This document shows positions 1 to 8,233 of a DNA stretch of 64,000 nt, piece after piece (position 1 is the first letter of the stretch; the number at the start of each line of letters is the position of its first letter). The notes beneath the pieces were generated by a model, which saw only the letters and a list, made by a program, of their open reading frames with translations, made no database searches and was not told the origin of the DNA. Made by a program: the position numbers and the translations under genes. The DNA lies in assembly GCF_025151215.1 (NCBI RefSeq), contig NZ_CP102286.1:2294001-2358000 (forward strand), in the 5' to 3' direction. This DNA comes from Parabacteroides merdae ATCC 43184 (lineage in GTDB: Bacteria > Bacteroidota > Bacteroidia > Bacteroidales > Tannerellaceae).

Positions 1-273
1 CATAAAAACGTATTGCGCAATGCCTTGCAAGGTTACCGCAAACTGAACGCCATCGCTTTCGAAAAGATCAAGCCAGGAGGTATCCTGTTCACCTTCTCCT
101 GCTCGCAGGTGGTAAGCAAAGAAAACTTCCGTCTGGCCGTATTCAGTGCTGCCGCCCAGTCCGGGCGCAGTGTCCGCATCCTGCACCAACTGACACAACC
201 CGCCGACCATCCGGTCAACATTTACCATCCGGAAGGGGAATATCTGAAAGGGCTGGTACTTTATGTAGAGTGA
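1..273 (+). CDS. RlmI-like class I SAM-dependent rRNA methyltransferase, C-terminal part (5' truncated)
   Basis: Reading frame 1 is open from the window edge to TAG/TGA at 271-273, giving about 90 residues. The segment carries GGILFTFSCSQ, followed by an AA-rich helix and the terminal pattern DHPVN...PEGEYLKGLVLYVE. These are the last catalytic-domain strands of the RlmI/YccW family of 23S rRNA cytosine-5 methyltransferases. The SCS block corresponds to the active-site loop region in that family. The PUA domain and SAM-binding motif would lie upstream of the window. The gene ends before a strong inverted repeat at 287-338. Family is confident from the tail; the exact target base is inferred from the family only. 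Confidence 0.8.
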   Translation, partial: HKNVLRNALQGYRKLNAIAFEKIKPGGILFTFSCSQVVSKENFRLAVFSAAAQSGRSVRILHQLTQPADHPVNIYHPEGEYLKGLVLYVE

Positions 274-286
274 GAAGAGGTATGAA

Positions 287-338
287 TTATGAATTATGAT
301 TTATGCATCGATGATAAATGATAAATCATAATTCATAA
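287..338. terminator. Long A/T-rich inverted repeat, likely terminator
   Basis: TTATGAATTATGATTTAT at 287-304 is exactly complementary to 321-338, with a 16-nt loop. It lies 14 nt after the methyltransferase stop codon and before the mdh promoter. The simple AT repeat character resembles other low-complexity hairpins in this window (29010-29097). Confidence 0.55.
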
Positions 339-375
339 ATTTAACTGAGGAAGGCGTAAAATATATACGGAAATA

Positions 376-406
376 TTTCTTTATTTCGTAATAGGTTGTA
401 CCTTTG
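376..406 (+). promoter_or_regulatory. mdh promoter, Bacteroidota type
   Basis: A TTTC -33-like box at 376-379 is followed after 19 nt by the -7 box TACCTTTG at 399-406, a perfect TAnnTTTG. It lies 58 nt upstream of the mdh start. Confidence 0.6.
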
Positions 407-464
407 TCTCGCTTTTAAGAGAGATAGAAGTATTATTATAAGTAAAACATAAAAACTTATTATT

Positions 465-1406
465 ATGTCTAAAGTAACAGTTGTTGGCGCCGGTAATGTA
501 GGTGCTACTTGCGCAAATGTTCTTGCCTTCAATGAAGTGGCAGACGAAGTTGTAATGCTTGACGTTAAGGAAGGGGTTTCCGAAGGTAAAGCAATGGATA
601 TGATGCAGACTGCTCAACTGCTGGGTTTCGATACTACAGTTACAGGTTGCACAAATGACTACGAAAAAACAGCTAACTCTGACGTTGTTGTCATCACTTC
701 AGGTATTCCTCGTAAACCAGGTATGACTCGCGAAGAACTGATCGGTGTTAACGCTGGTATCGTTAAGAGTGTTGCTCAGAACATCCTGAAATATTCTCCG
801 AACGCAATCCTGGTAGTGATCTCCAACCCGATGGATACAATGACTTACCTGTCATTGAAGTCTCTGGGTCTGCCGAAAAACCGTATCATCGGTATGGGAG
901 GTGCTCTGGATAGCTCCCGTTTCAAATATTTCTTGTCTCAGGCTTTAGGTTGCAATGCTAACGAAGTCGAAGGTATGGTAATCGGCGGTCACGGTGACAC
1001 GACTATGATCCCGTTGGCTCGTCTGGCTACTTACAAAGGTATTCCCGTAAGTAAGTTGTTGAGCGCTGAAAAACTGCAGGAAGTTGTCGCTTCCACTATG
1101 GTCGGCGGTGCTACACTGACTAAGCTGTTAGGTACTTCCGCATGGTATGCACCGGGTGCAGCAGGAGCTTATGTTGTCGAGTCTATCATCCACAACCAGA
1201 AGAAGATGGTTCCTTGTTCCGTTTACCTGGAAGGTGAATACGGAGAATCCGATCTTTGCATCGGCGTTCCTGTTATCCTGGGTAAGAACGGTATCGAAAA
1301 GATCGTTGAACTGGAATTGACAGCTGAAGAAAAAGAACTCTTCGCCAAGAGTGCAGCAGCCGTTCACAAAACAAACGAAGCGTTGAAAGAAGTCGGCGCT
1401 CTTTAA
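465..1406 (+). CDS. mdh: Malate dehydrogenase
   Basis: This 313-residue protein catalyses NAD-dependent interconversion of malate and oxaloacetate in the cytoplasm. In Bacteroidales this serves the reductive branch from oxaloacetate to fumarate and succinate. The N-terminus VTVVGAGNVGAT is the Rossmann glycine motif. ISNPMDTMT, the substrate-binding IGMGGALDSSRF block and the active-site histidine in VIGGHGDTTM are all present. Length and the LDH-like fold fit the tetrameric MDH of this phylum. The gene is monocistronic, between a clear promoter at 376-406 and a UUCG-tetraloop terminator at 1434-1469. Confidence 0.97.
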   Translation: MSKVTVVGAGNVGATCANVLAFNEVADEVVMLDVKEGVSEGKAMDMMQTAQLLGFDTTVTGCTNDYEKTANSDVVVITSGIPRKPGMTREELIGVNAGIVKSVAQNILKYSPNAILVVISNPMDTMTYLSLKSLGLPKNRIIGMGGALDSSRFKYFLSQALGCNANEVEGMVIGGHGDTTMIPLARLATYKGIPVSKLLSAEKLQEVVASTMVGGATLTKLLGTSAWYAPGAAGAYVVESIIHNQKKMVPCSVYLEGEYGESDLCIGVPVILGKNGIEKIVELELTAEEKELFAKSAAAVHKTNEALKEVGAL

Positions 1407-1433
1407 TAATCGGAAAAAAGGTTTGATAATATA

Positions 1434-1469
1434 GAAAAGAGGATAGTCCTTCGGGGTTATCCTCTTTTT
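1434..1469 (+). terminator. mdh terminator with UUCG tetraloop
   Basis: AAAAGAGGATA pairs with TATCCTCTTTT. The loop closes as CC-TTCG-GG, and the hairpin is followed by a T run. It begins 28 nt after the mdh stop. Confidence 0.8.
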
Positions 1470-1786
1470 GTCTATACACCTTCTCCATTTTATAGTTCAT
1501 ATTAAATGATATAAGTTCATTTTTAGGCAGATATGAATCATTTCAACTTCACCCACCTTTGACACCTTTCGATTATCATGTCATACAAGGGTGAAGGCAG
1601 ACAACCGGACTGCCTTCACCTCAAAAATTTGCCTTCACCTGTCTCGCCCAGATTCGGGTTGGCCATGCCCCCATCTTCACATCCACCTATATATATTAAA
1701 TGAAAAACAAGGATACTACAATATCAATTAATCAACAAATACACAGGTATTAACAGCTATTTCTACCACTCCTTACCTTTTCGCCC

Positions 1787-1852
1787 TTAGTCGAAAAGGT
1801 TTTTGACCTGTGTCGAAAGGGCTTTTGACCAAGGGCGAAAAGGTTTTCGACT
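1787..1852. repeat. 22-bp tandem quasi-palindromic units
   Basis: Three consecutive 22-bp units start at 1787, 1809 and 1831, with degenerate copies on both sides (about 1766-1874). Each reads roughly GTCGAAAAGGTTTTTGAC, itself a near-palindrome. They are non-coding and have no spacers. Confidence 0.7.
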
Positions 1853-1934
1853 AAAGGCAAAAGGTCTATGAGCAGGCTGTTTGGCAATAGAAGCATGCCA
1901 ATTGTCACTTAAATTAGCAGATTTAAACCATAAC

Positions 1935-2675
1935 TTACTTCAATTCCCGAATCTTGATATTGCGGAACCAGATCGGATAACCATGATCCTGCAAGCCGAT
2001 ATACCCTTCATGGGAAATGCCTTCCTGGAAGCCTTGGAAATCTTTGAATTTGCTATTGGCAACCATATCATCCCATTCTTTGCTCCACAAAGTATACTGA
2101 ACGACCTTCTTTCCATTCTGGGTATGCGTCACTTTGCCATCCTTCACCTTGATCACAATCGTGTTCCATTCGCCGGCAGGTTTTACCGTTTTCGGATCGG
2201 CAGGGAGCATATCATACAAAGAACCGGCAAGGTGGTTTGCCAGCTTGTTGTCGGTTGCATCCACATTATCCAGAACCTGCACTTCGGGAGCTGCATAATA
2301 GATCGGTTTGCCCGGAACTTCGCGTACATAATAGAAGATACCTGAATTTCCCATTTTACTGGTTTTCCAATCTACAGACAGCTCAAAGTTCTTGAACTTC
2401 TTTTCCTTATACAGGATATCGCCACCTGCACCGTGTCCAGGTTTTTTGCCCGGAGCGGTAAAGACTTTCATCGCCTCGTCTTCGATTACCCAGTTCGATG
2501 CCATACCGGTACTGTTACATTGTCTCCAACCGGTAAAATCTTTCCCGTTGAACAGCAAAGTCCAACCTTGTTTCTTTTCTTTTTCAGTCAACGTGTTATT
2601 CGCTTTTTGCGCAAAAGAAGGGACAGCAGCCATAACTGCTAAAAGAACCACAAACGATTTAAATAAGTTTTTCAT
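1935..2675 (-). CDS. Secreted DUF1080 / 3-keto-disaccharide hydrolase family protein
   Basis: This protein of about 246 residues starts at MKNLFKSFVVLLAVMAAVPS and has a signal peptide ending near FAQ. I chose this ATG over the longer frame to 2759 because the signal peptide begins here and a TATCTTTG -7 box lies at 2721-2728. The mature part has the concanavalin-like DUF1080 features GWTLLFNGKDFTGWR, FELSVDWKTSKMGNSGIFY and a C-terminal GYIGLQDHGYPIWFRNIKIREL. Members of PF06439 cleave 3-keto-glycosides made by Gfo/Idh/MocA oxidoreductases. No oxidoreductase gene is adjacent; the candidate partners in the window are about 46-52 kb away. Family call is firm, substrate unknown. Confidence 0.9.
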   Translation of the reverse strand: MKNLFKSFVVLLAVMAAVPSFAQKANNTLTEKEKKQGWTLLFNGKDFTGWRQCNSTGMASNWVIEDEAMKVFTAPGKKPGHGAGGDILYKEKKFKNFELSVDWKTSKMGNSGIFYYVREVPGKPIYYAAPEVQVLDNVDATDNKLANHLAGSLYDMLPADPKTVKPAGEWNTIVIKVKDGKVTHTQNGKKVVQYTLWSKEWDDMVANSKFKDFQGFQEGISHEGYIGLQDHGYPIWFRNIKIRELK

Positions 2676-2720
2676 GTTACATTTCATTTTTAGATTAGAC
2701 ATTGAGAATATAAAACTCAA

Positions 2721-2728
2721 CAAAGATA
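2721..2728 (-). promoter_or_regulatory. -7 box upstream of the DUF1080 gene
   Basis: On the minus strand the sequence is TATCTTTG, a perfect TAnnTTTG, 45 nt upstream of the chosen start at 2675. It sits inside the longer upstream frame, arguing against the 2759 start. Confidence 0.5.
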
Positions 2729-2732
2729 AATA

Positions 2733-2770
2733 AAAAAAGAGCTGCTCCATAAAGAACAACTCTTTCTTTT
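2733..2770 (-). terminator. Imperfect hairpin downstream of the lpxA-like gene
   Basis: AAAGAGCTGCTC and GAACAACTCTTT pair with two mismatches around a short loop. On the minus strand the hairpin is followed by a T-rich run. It separates the efflux/lpxA-like operon from the DUF1080 gene. Confidence 0.45.
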
Positions 2771-2788
2771 CTGTCGGATAATCCTATT

Positions 2789-3556
2789 TTATTTGATGAT
2801 GCCCAATTTCGAAGCACTGATGAAGTCGATGATATGCTGGATTTCGTCGCTCATCGGCACCTGGTCCTTAATCATCAGCAAGGCATCGAATATACTGGTG
2901 TTACCTTGATAGATGATACGGTAAGCATGACTGATATGTTTTACGATCTTTTCGCTCATGCCTTCGTGCATCAGGATTACGGAGTTTACCCCGTAATAGG
3001 TCGTCGGCTCCAATGCAGCCACGATATAAGGAGGCACATCCTTGCGGAAGCGGCAACCGGTCTGCGTCATCGACCAGGTTCCGACACGACATCCCTGGCT
3101 CACCAGCACGTTACCTCCGAAAATCACATAATCTTCAATCATGCAGTTGCCGGAAATCTTGCTCCCGTATCCGAACACACTGTGATTGCCGATATGCGTG
3201 TCGTGGGAAACATGCACGCCTTCATGCAGGAAATTGCCATTACCGATAACCGTCTTCCCGCCAGAATTGGTCGCACGGTTGATCACTACGTTTTCACGGA
3301 TCACATTGTCATCTCCGATTTCGACGATCGTATCATCTCCCTTATAGTTAAAATCCTGCGGTTCGGCAGCAATGACAGCACCATTGAAGATGCGGTTCCT
3401 CTTTCCCATACGAGTTCCACTCATGATACTGACATGAGGCATGATCTCGCAGTCATCACCGATTTCTACATTCTTATCGATGTATGCAAACGGATGGACG
3501 GTTACGTTCGCTCCTAACTTCGCGCTTGCATCCACATAAGCTAACGGACTAATCAT
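2789..3556 (-). CDS. LpxA-like acyl-ACP--UDP-N-acetylglucosamine O-acyltransferase
   Basis: This cytoplasmic 255-residue left-handed beta-helix protein has hexapeptide repeats over about residues 1-190, then the LpxA-type helical tail (AYRIIYQ...). LpxA puts the 3-hydroxyacyl chain on UDP-GlcNAc, the first step of lipid A synthesis. The catalytic histidine pattern is kept in GVHVSHDTHIG, as is RENVVINRAT. By eye two other histidines of the E. coli enzyme (H144, H160) correspond to N and S here (SGNCMIED, LVSQGCRVG). No lpxD, lpxC or fabZ is nearby. Instead it starts 31 nt after the outer-membrane efflux gene and is probably co-transcribed with it. It may be a second, divergent LpxA; the family is sure, the exact role less so. 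Confidence 0.85.
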   Translation of the reverse strand: MISPLAYVDASAKLGANVTVHPFAYIDKNVEIGDDCEIMPHVSIMSGTRMGKRNRIFNGAVIAAEPQDFNYKGDDTIVEIGDDNVIRENVVINRATNSGGKTVIGNGNFLHEGVHVSHDTHIGNHSVFGYGSKISGNCMIEDYVIFGGNVLVSQGCRVGTWSMTQTGCRFRKDVPPYIVAALEPTTYYGVNSVILMHEGMSEKIVKHISHAYRIIYQGNTSIFDALLMIKDQVPMSDEIQHIIDFISASKLGIIK

Positions 3557-3587
3557 AATAATCTCCTTTTAAATTGTCAATTGCTTT

Positions 3588-4979
3588 TTACTCTCTTCCG
3601 CCACCGACGGCACTATATAAATTGATAACAGCCTGCATACGCTGGACATTGTCGGAGACTTCCGTCAACTGCGCACTGAGCAGACTCTGCTGGGCAGAAA
3701 GAATTTCCAGATAAGTGGACTGTCCGGATTGGAACAAAGCATTAGTATAGGTTACCGCCTTTTCCAACTCTTCTATCTGAGCCTTGTCCTGGATAAGTTT
3801 TCTATTGGTAGCATCATAAAGATGCAAAGCGTCACTCACTTCCTTTCCCGCTTCCAGAATCGTCTGCTGGTAGTTCATCTTGGCAATCTGTTCTTCCGCT
3901 TTTGAGATTTTCAGGTTGGCCACCAGCTTACCATTGTTAAAGATAGGCTGTGCCAACGAAGCCAACGCCTGAAACATAAACTGTCCCGGATTGGAAACCG
4001 TAACACCCGAACCATTCGTCCAACCGGCTGTCGCCGTAATATTGATTCCCGGATAAAAAGCGGCACGGGCCTTATTAGTCGTATAATAAGCGCTAGCCAA
4101 TGTCATCTCGGCCACCTTCACATCCGGACGGTTTTCCAACAACTGCAAAGGAACACCAGCCATCAGCTCTTCTGGCATCACCTGGTCTTCAAGCGTACTG
4201 CGGTCGATAGGCTGCGGTGCTTTCGCTAGCAATACAGATAAGGAGTTCTCCACTTCACGCACCTGACGCTTCAGTTCGATCAACGAACCGGATACCTGAT
4301 GGTACACGGCACGCATCTGGACGACTGCGGCTTCTGTTGTCATGCCGGCAACCTTCATCGCCTCCATAGCCCGCACATTTTCTTTGTAGATATCTACCGT
4401 CTTGGAAGTAATCTCCACCTGGCGGTCCAACATCAACAGAGTGAAGTAGGCATTGGCGATTCCGCCGATCAGCTGCGAGCGTATCGCTTGCTGCGTGTAC
4501 TGGCTCTGCAAGTAAGCGGCTTTCTGCCCGCGGCTCGCATTCAATAGTTTACCAAACAAATCGACTTCCCAGCTAGCTGCCGCCGGCAAGGTATAGGCTT
4601 TCACATACCCCGTATTTTCCATTTTGGTTATGGTTCCTTGCGGAGCCAGATTCAAAGAAGGGAGGAAAGACAGGCGAGCGGAAGTCAGCAACAATTTGGC
4701 CTCCTCTACCCTCAGGATAGCGGCTTGCATATCCACATTGTTTGCCAATCCCTCTTCGATCAAGGCCTGCAATTTAGGATCACGAAAAACTTCCTTCCAG
4801 GGCAGGTTTCCCATATTGGCCGTATCTGTTGCTGTCAACGTGTCGGTGGCAGAGACCGGATCACGGTAGATACCGGAAGTTTCGATCGTATCCGGACGGT
4901 CATATGCTTTATAGATATGGCAACTGCTCAAAAGAGCGGTTGCACATACCATATATATAATCTGTTTCTTCATTGTCAT
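3588..4979 (-). CDS. NodT/OprM-type outer-membrane efflux lipoprotein
   Basis: This 463-residue TolC-like outer-membrane channel forms the exit duct of the RND pump encoded upstream. A lipoprotein signal ends in LLSSC with the acylated Cys at about residue 20. The body has two repeated OEP domains rich in long helices (LQALIEEGLANNVDMQAAIL, RPDVKVAEMTLASAYYTTNKA, QSGQSTYLEILSAQQSLL). The start is either M1 or M3. It follows the pump gene with only 3 nt between stop and start, so translation is likely coupled. It is the third gene of the efflux operon. Confidence 0.93.
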   Translation of the reverse strand: MTMKKQIIYMVCATALLSSCHIYKAYDRPDTIETSGIYRDPVSATDTLTATDTANMGNLPWKEVFRDPKLQALIEEGLANNVDMQAAILRVEEAKLLLTSARLSFLPSLNLAPQGTITKMENTGYVKAYTLPAAASWEVDLFGKLLNASRGQKAAYLQSQYTQQAIRSQLIGGIANAYFTLLMLDRQVEITSKTVDIYKENVRAMEAMKVAGMTTEAAVVQMRAVYHQVSGSLIELKRQVREVENSLSVLLAKAPQPIDRSTLEDQVMPEELMAGVPLQLLENRPDVKVAEMTLASAYYTTNKARAAFYPGINITATAGWTNGSGVTVSNPGQFMFQALASLAQPIFNNGKLVANLKISKAEEQIAKMNYQQTILEAGKEVSDALHLYDATNRKLIQDKAQIEELEKAVTYTNALFQSGQSTYLEILSAQQSLLSAQLTEVSDNVQRMQAVINLYSAVGGGRE

Positions 4980-4982
4980 CTC

Positions 4983-7900
4983 TTATTTTGTTTTTGCGTA
5001 CTGTTCTATTTCCGTATTCATATCGCTGTTATCCAAATCTTCCCATTCGATAGGTTTGAATTTCTCCTGCAAGTACTGGAATACCACAAACAAAACCGGA
5101 ACAATAAAAATCTGGAAGATCATACCGATGAACATACCTCCGATGGCGGCAGTACCCAAAGTACGGTTACCGTGAGCACCTACACCGAACGCGAACATCA
5201 TAGGCAACAGACCGACTACCATAGCCAACGATGTCATCAGGATAGGACGTAGACGAGCGGCAGCACCTAAAACGGCAGCCCACGTGATACTCATACCCAT
5301 ACGGCGACGGTCGAGGGCAAACTCTACGATCAGGATGGCGTTCTTCGCCAACAAACCGACCAACATGATCAAGGCGATCTGCATATAGATATTGTTGGAC
5401 ATCGTACCTAAGATCATCTTCAAAGCCGGGATATTACCCAAAGCAGCCCACCCCTGCACGAACAGGAAGCTACCCATCAAACCGAACGGAATGGAAAGCA
5501 ATACTGCCAACGGCAGAATATAACTTTCATACTGGGCGCTCAGCAGCAAATAAACGAAGACGAAACAGAGCAGGAAGATCAAACCGGTCGTGCTGCCGCT
5601 GGTTTCAGCCTCTTCACGTGCCATACCACCCAACTCGTATCCGAAACCGGTCGGAAGCGTCGTACCGGCAACCTCCTCGATCGCTTTCAATGCCTGGCCA
5701 CTGGTGTATCCATCCGCCGGCGCAACCATCACTTTAATAGATGTATACATATTGAAACGGCTGATGATATCCGGTCCATACACTTTCTTGATAGACACGA
5801 ACTGCGAGATTGGAGCCATTTCGTTTCCATTGCGGACTTTGATATTCTTCAACGATTCCAAATTGGTACGCAAAGCCGGATCAGCCTGGACCATCACACG
5901 GTACATCTTACCGAAACGGTTGAAGTTGGAGGCATACAAACCACCGTAATATCCCTGCATGGTTGCCAGAATATCACTCGGACTGATCCCTACTTTCTTA
6001 CAGGCAGCCGCATCGATATCGATCATATACTGCGGGAAGTTAGGGTTGAAGGTACTCTGTGCCGACTTGATTTCAGGACGCGCTGTCAAAGCAGCCATAT
6101 ATTGCTTCGTCACATCGAAGAATTTTTCCAGATCACCACCAGTCTTATCCTGCATGTTCAACTCGATATCACTGGATGCGGAATACCCTGGGATCATAGG
6201 CGGAGTAAAGAACAGCACCTGTGCATCCTTCACAATCTTTTGCGCACGCATGAACAAACTGCCATACACAATATCCGAACTCTGCATCATGGAACGTTCT
6301 TCCCAATCTTTCAACTTGATAATGAACGAACCGTATGAAGGCCCCTGGCCACCGATAAAGCTGAAACCAATAATGGCCGTACGCGATTTGACTGCCGGGT
6401 CGGCAGCGATCAGGCTGTCCACCTTGTTCATCACCTCTATCGTACGTTCCTGGGATGTTCCCGGAGGCAGCGTCACCGCTCCCATGATCGTACCGGTATC
6501 TTCATTCGGAACCATACCTGTCGGGGTCACATTCATCAAAACAACAAGCAGGACGATACATCCGGCAACGATACCAAACGAAAGCCATTTCTTTTGGATA
6601 AAGAATACAACACGTTTTTTATAGCTGTTCAGCAAAGAGTCGTATGCGGCATTGAAAGAAGAGTGGAAACGGGAGACGAAAGTCGATTTCTTCTCATGCC
6701 CTTCTTCGTGCGGCTTCAAGAACATCGCACACAGAGCCGGACTCAGCGTCAAGGCGTTCAATGCAGACAAACCGATCGAGATAGCCATCGTCAAACCGAA
6801 CTGGCGATAGAATGTACCGGCCGTACCGCTCATGAAACTTACCGGAATAAACACGGACATCATGACCAACGTAATGGAGACGATAGCACCGCCCAGCTCG
6901 TTCATGGCATCGATAGAAGCCAGTTTCGCTGATTTGTATCCCTGGTCCAACTTGGCATGGACACCCTCGACGACCACGATCGCATCATCGACCACGATCG
7001 CAATGGCGAGCACCATAGCACAAAGAGTCAGCAAGTTCAAGCTAAAGCCGATCAGCGATAGCATAAAGAACGTACCGATCAATGCTACCGGGATCGCGAT
7101 AGCCGGAATCAAAGTCGAACGTAAATCCTGCAAGAAGATATACACAACGATGAATACCAGGATGAAAGCTTCAATCAATGTCTTGAGCACCTCGTGAATA
7201 GAAGCGTACAAGAAGTCGTTGGCATTCATACCGACGTCGATCTTCAAGCCCGGAGGCAATATCTTTTCTGTTTCTTCCAGCAGGTTCTGGATGTTATTGA
7301 TGGTTTCCGTCGCATTGGTTCCTGCCATCTGATAAACGATACAGGTTACGGCACTATGACCGTTTACTTTATTGACAAAGTTATAAGTCAGACGTCCCAA
7401 TTCGATATCGGCGATATCTTTCAAACGGAGCACTTCACCATCCGGCAAAGCTTTCACGACCATGTTCTCAAATTCGCTTACTTCCTGCAAACGTCCCTTA
7501 TAACGGATCGTATACTGGAAACTCTGGTTACCCCGTTCACCAAACGAACCAGGAGCGGCTTCCACGTTCTGCTCAGCCAAGACACCTGCAACATCATTCG
7601 GAACCAGTTTATACTGTGCCATCACATCCGGCTTCAACCAAATACGCATGGAGTAGTCGGTTCCTAACACATTCGCATCCCCCACACCTGGTACACGCTG
7701 TACTTCCGGAATCAGGTTGATCTTGGCATAGTTCTCGATAAATCGCTGGTCGTAACGGTCCTCGGCATCATAAACAGAGAACACGATCAACATGGAGTTC
7801 TGACGTTTCTGAGTCGTCACACCGATCTGAGTTACTTCGGCCGGCAGCAAACCTTGTGCCATCGAAACACGATTCTGCACATTGACGGCAGCCATGTCAG

Positions 7901-8201
7901 GATCGGTACCCTGTTTAAAATAAATGGAGATTTCGGCCGATCCGTTATTCGAAGCCGACGAAGTCATGTACATCATGTTCTCCACACCATTGATCTGATC
8001 TTCCAGCGGCGCAATCACACTATTCAATACCGTCTGTGCGTTTGCCCCCGTATAAGTAGCTTTCACCGAAACGGTTGGAGGGGCAATATCCGGATATTGG
8101 GTAATAGGCAAGGACAGCAAGCCTAATATACCCAGTATGACAATCAAGATGGAGATCACCGTTGAGAGCACCGGGCGGTTTATAAATCTATCTAATTTCA
8201 T
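4983..8201 (-). CDS. RND (HAE1/AcrB-type) multidrug efflux pump
   Basis: This 1072-residue inner-membrane proton-driven drug exporter is of AcrB/MexB type and length. The N-terminus MKLDRFINRPVLSTVISILI and the PITQYPDIAPPTVSVKATY segment are classical. TM4 holds the proton-relay aspartates in AIVVDDAIVVVEG. The duplicated halves each carry a large periplasmic loop and six membrane segments, and the end has the GLLAKNAILIVEFA and TAAIGGMFIGMI blocks. The adaptor gene is 32 nt upstream and the outer-membrane factor 3 nt downstream. Substrate range cannot be read from sequence. Confidence 0.97.
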   Translation of the reverse strand: MKLDRFINRPVLSTVISILIVILGILGLLSLPITQYPDIAPPTVSVKATYTGANAQTVLNSVIAPLEDQINGVENMMYMTSSASNNGSAEISIYFKQGTDPDMAAVNVQNRVSMAQGLLPAEVTQIGVTTQKRQNSMLIVFSVYDAEDRYDQRFIENYAKINLIPEVQRVPGVGDANVLGTDYSMRIWLKPDVMAQYKLVPNDVAGVLAEQNVEAAPGSFGERGNQSFQYTIRYKGRLQEVSEFENMVVKALPDGEVLRLKDIADIELGRLTYNFVNKVNGHSAVTCIVYQMAGTNATETINNIQNLLEETEKILPPGLKIDVGMNANDFLYASIHEVLKTLIEAFILVFIVVYIFLQDLRSTLIPAIAIPVALIGTFFMLSLIGFSLNLLTLCAMVLAIAIVVDDAIVVVEGVHAKLDQGYKSAKLASIDAMNELGGAIVSITLVMMSVFIPVSFMSGTAGTFYRQFGLTMAISIGLSALNALTLSPALCAMFLKPHEEGHEKKSTFVSRFHSSFNAAYDSLLNSYKKRVVFFIQKKWLSFGIVAGCIVLLVVLMNVTPTGMVPNEDTGTIMGAVTLPPGTSQERTIEVMNKVDSLIAADPAVKSRTAIIGFSFIGGQGPSYGSFIIKLKDWEERSMMQSSDIVYGSLFMRAQKIVKDAQVLFFTPPMIPGYSASSDIELNMQDKTGGDLEKFFDVTKQYMAALTARPEIKSAQSTFNPNFPQYMIDIDAAACKKVGISPSDILATMQGYYGGLYASNFNRFGKMYRVMVQADPALRTNLESLKNIKVRNGNEMAPISQFVSIKKVYGPDIISRFNMYTSIKVMVAPADGYTSGQALKAIEEVAGTTLPTGFGYELGGMAREEAETSGSTTGLIFLLCFVFVYLLLSAQYESYILPLAVLLSIPFGLMGSFLFVQGWAALGNIPALKMILGTMSNNIYMQIALIMLVGLLAKNAILIVEFALDRRRMGMSITWAAVLGAAARLRPILMTSLAMVVGLLPMMFAFGVGAHGNRTLGTAAIGGMFIGMIFQIFIVPVLFVVFQYLQEKFKPIEWEDLDNSDMNTEIEQYAKTK

Positions 8202-8233
8202 ATCTTCTGTTTTTAACGAACAAATGGAAGTTA

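Larger units (their letters stand above)
1407..1934. other. Gene-free intergenic stretch with repeats
   Basis: This 528-bp gap between the convergent mdh and DUF1080 genes shows no convincing coding sequence. It holds the mdh terminator, a perfect 11-bp-arm hairpin (GGTGAAGGCAG at 1590-1600 with CTGCCTTCACC at 1610-1620, and a third partial copy near 1630) and the 22-bp array at 1787-1852. Confidence 0.7.
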
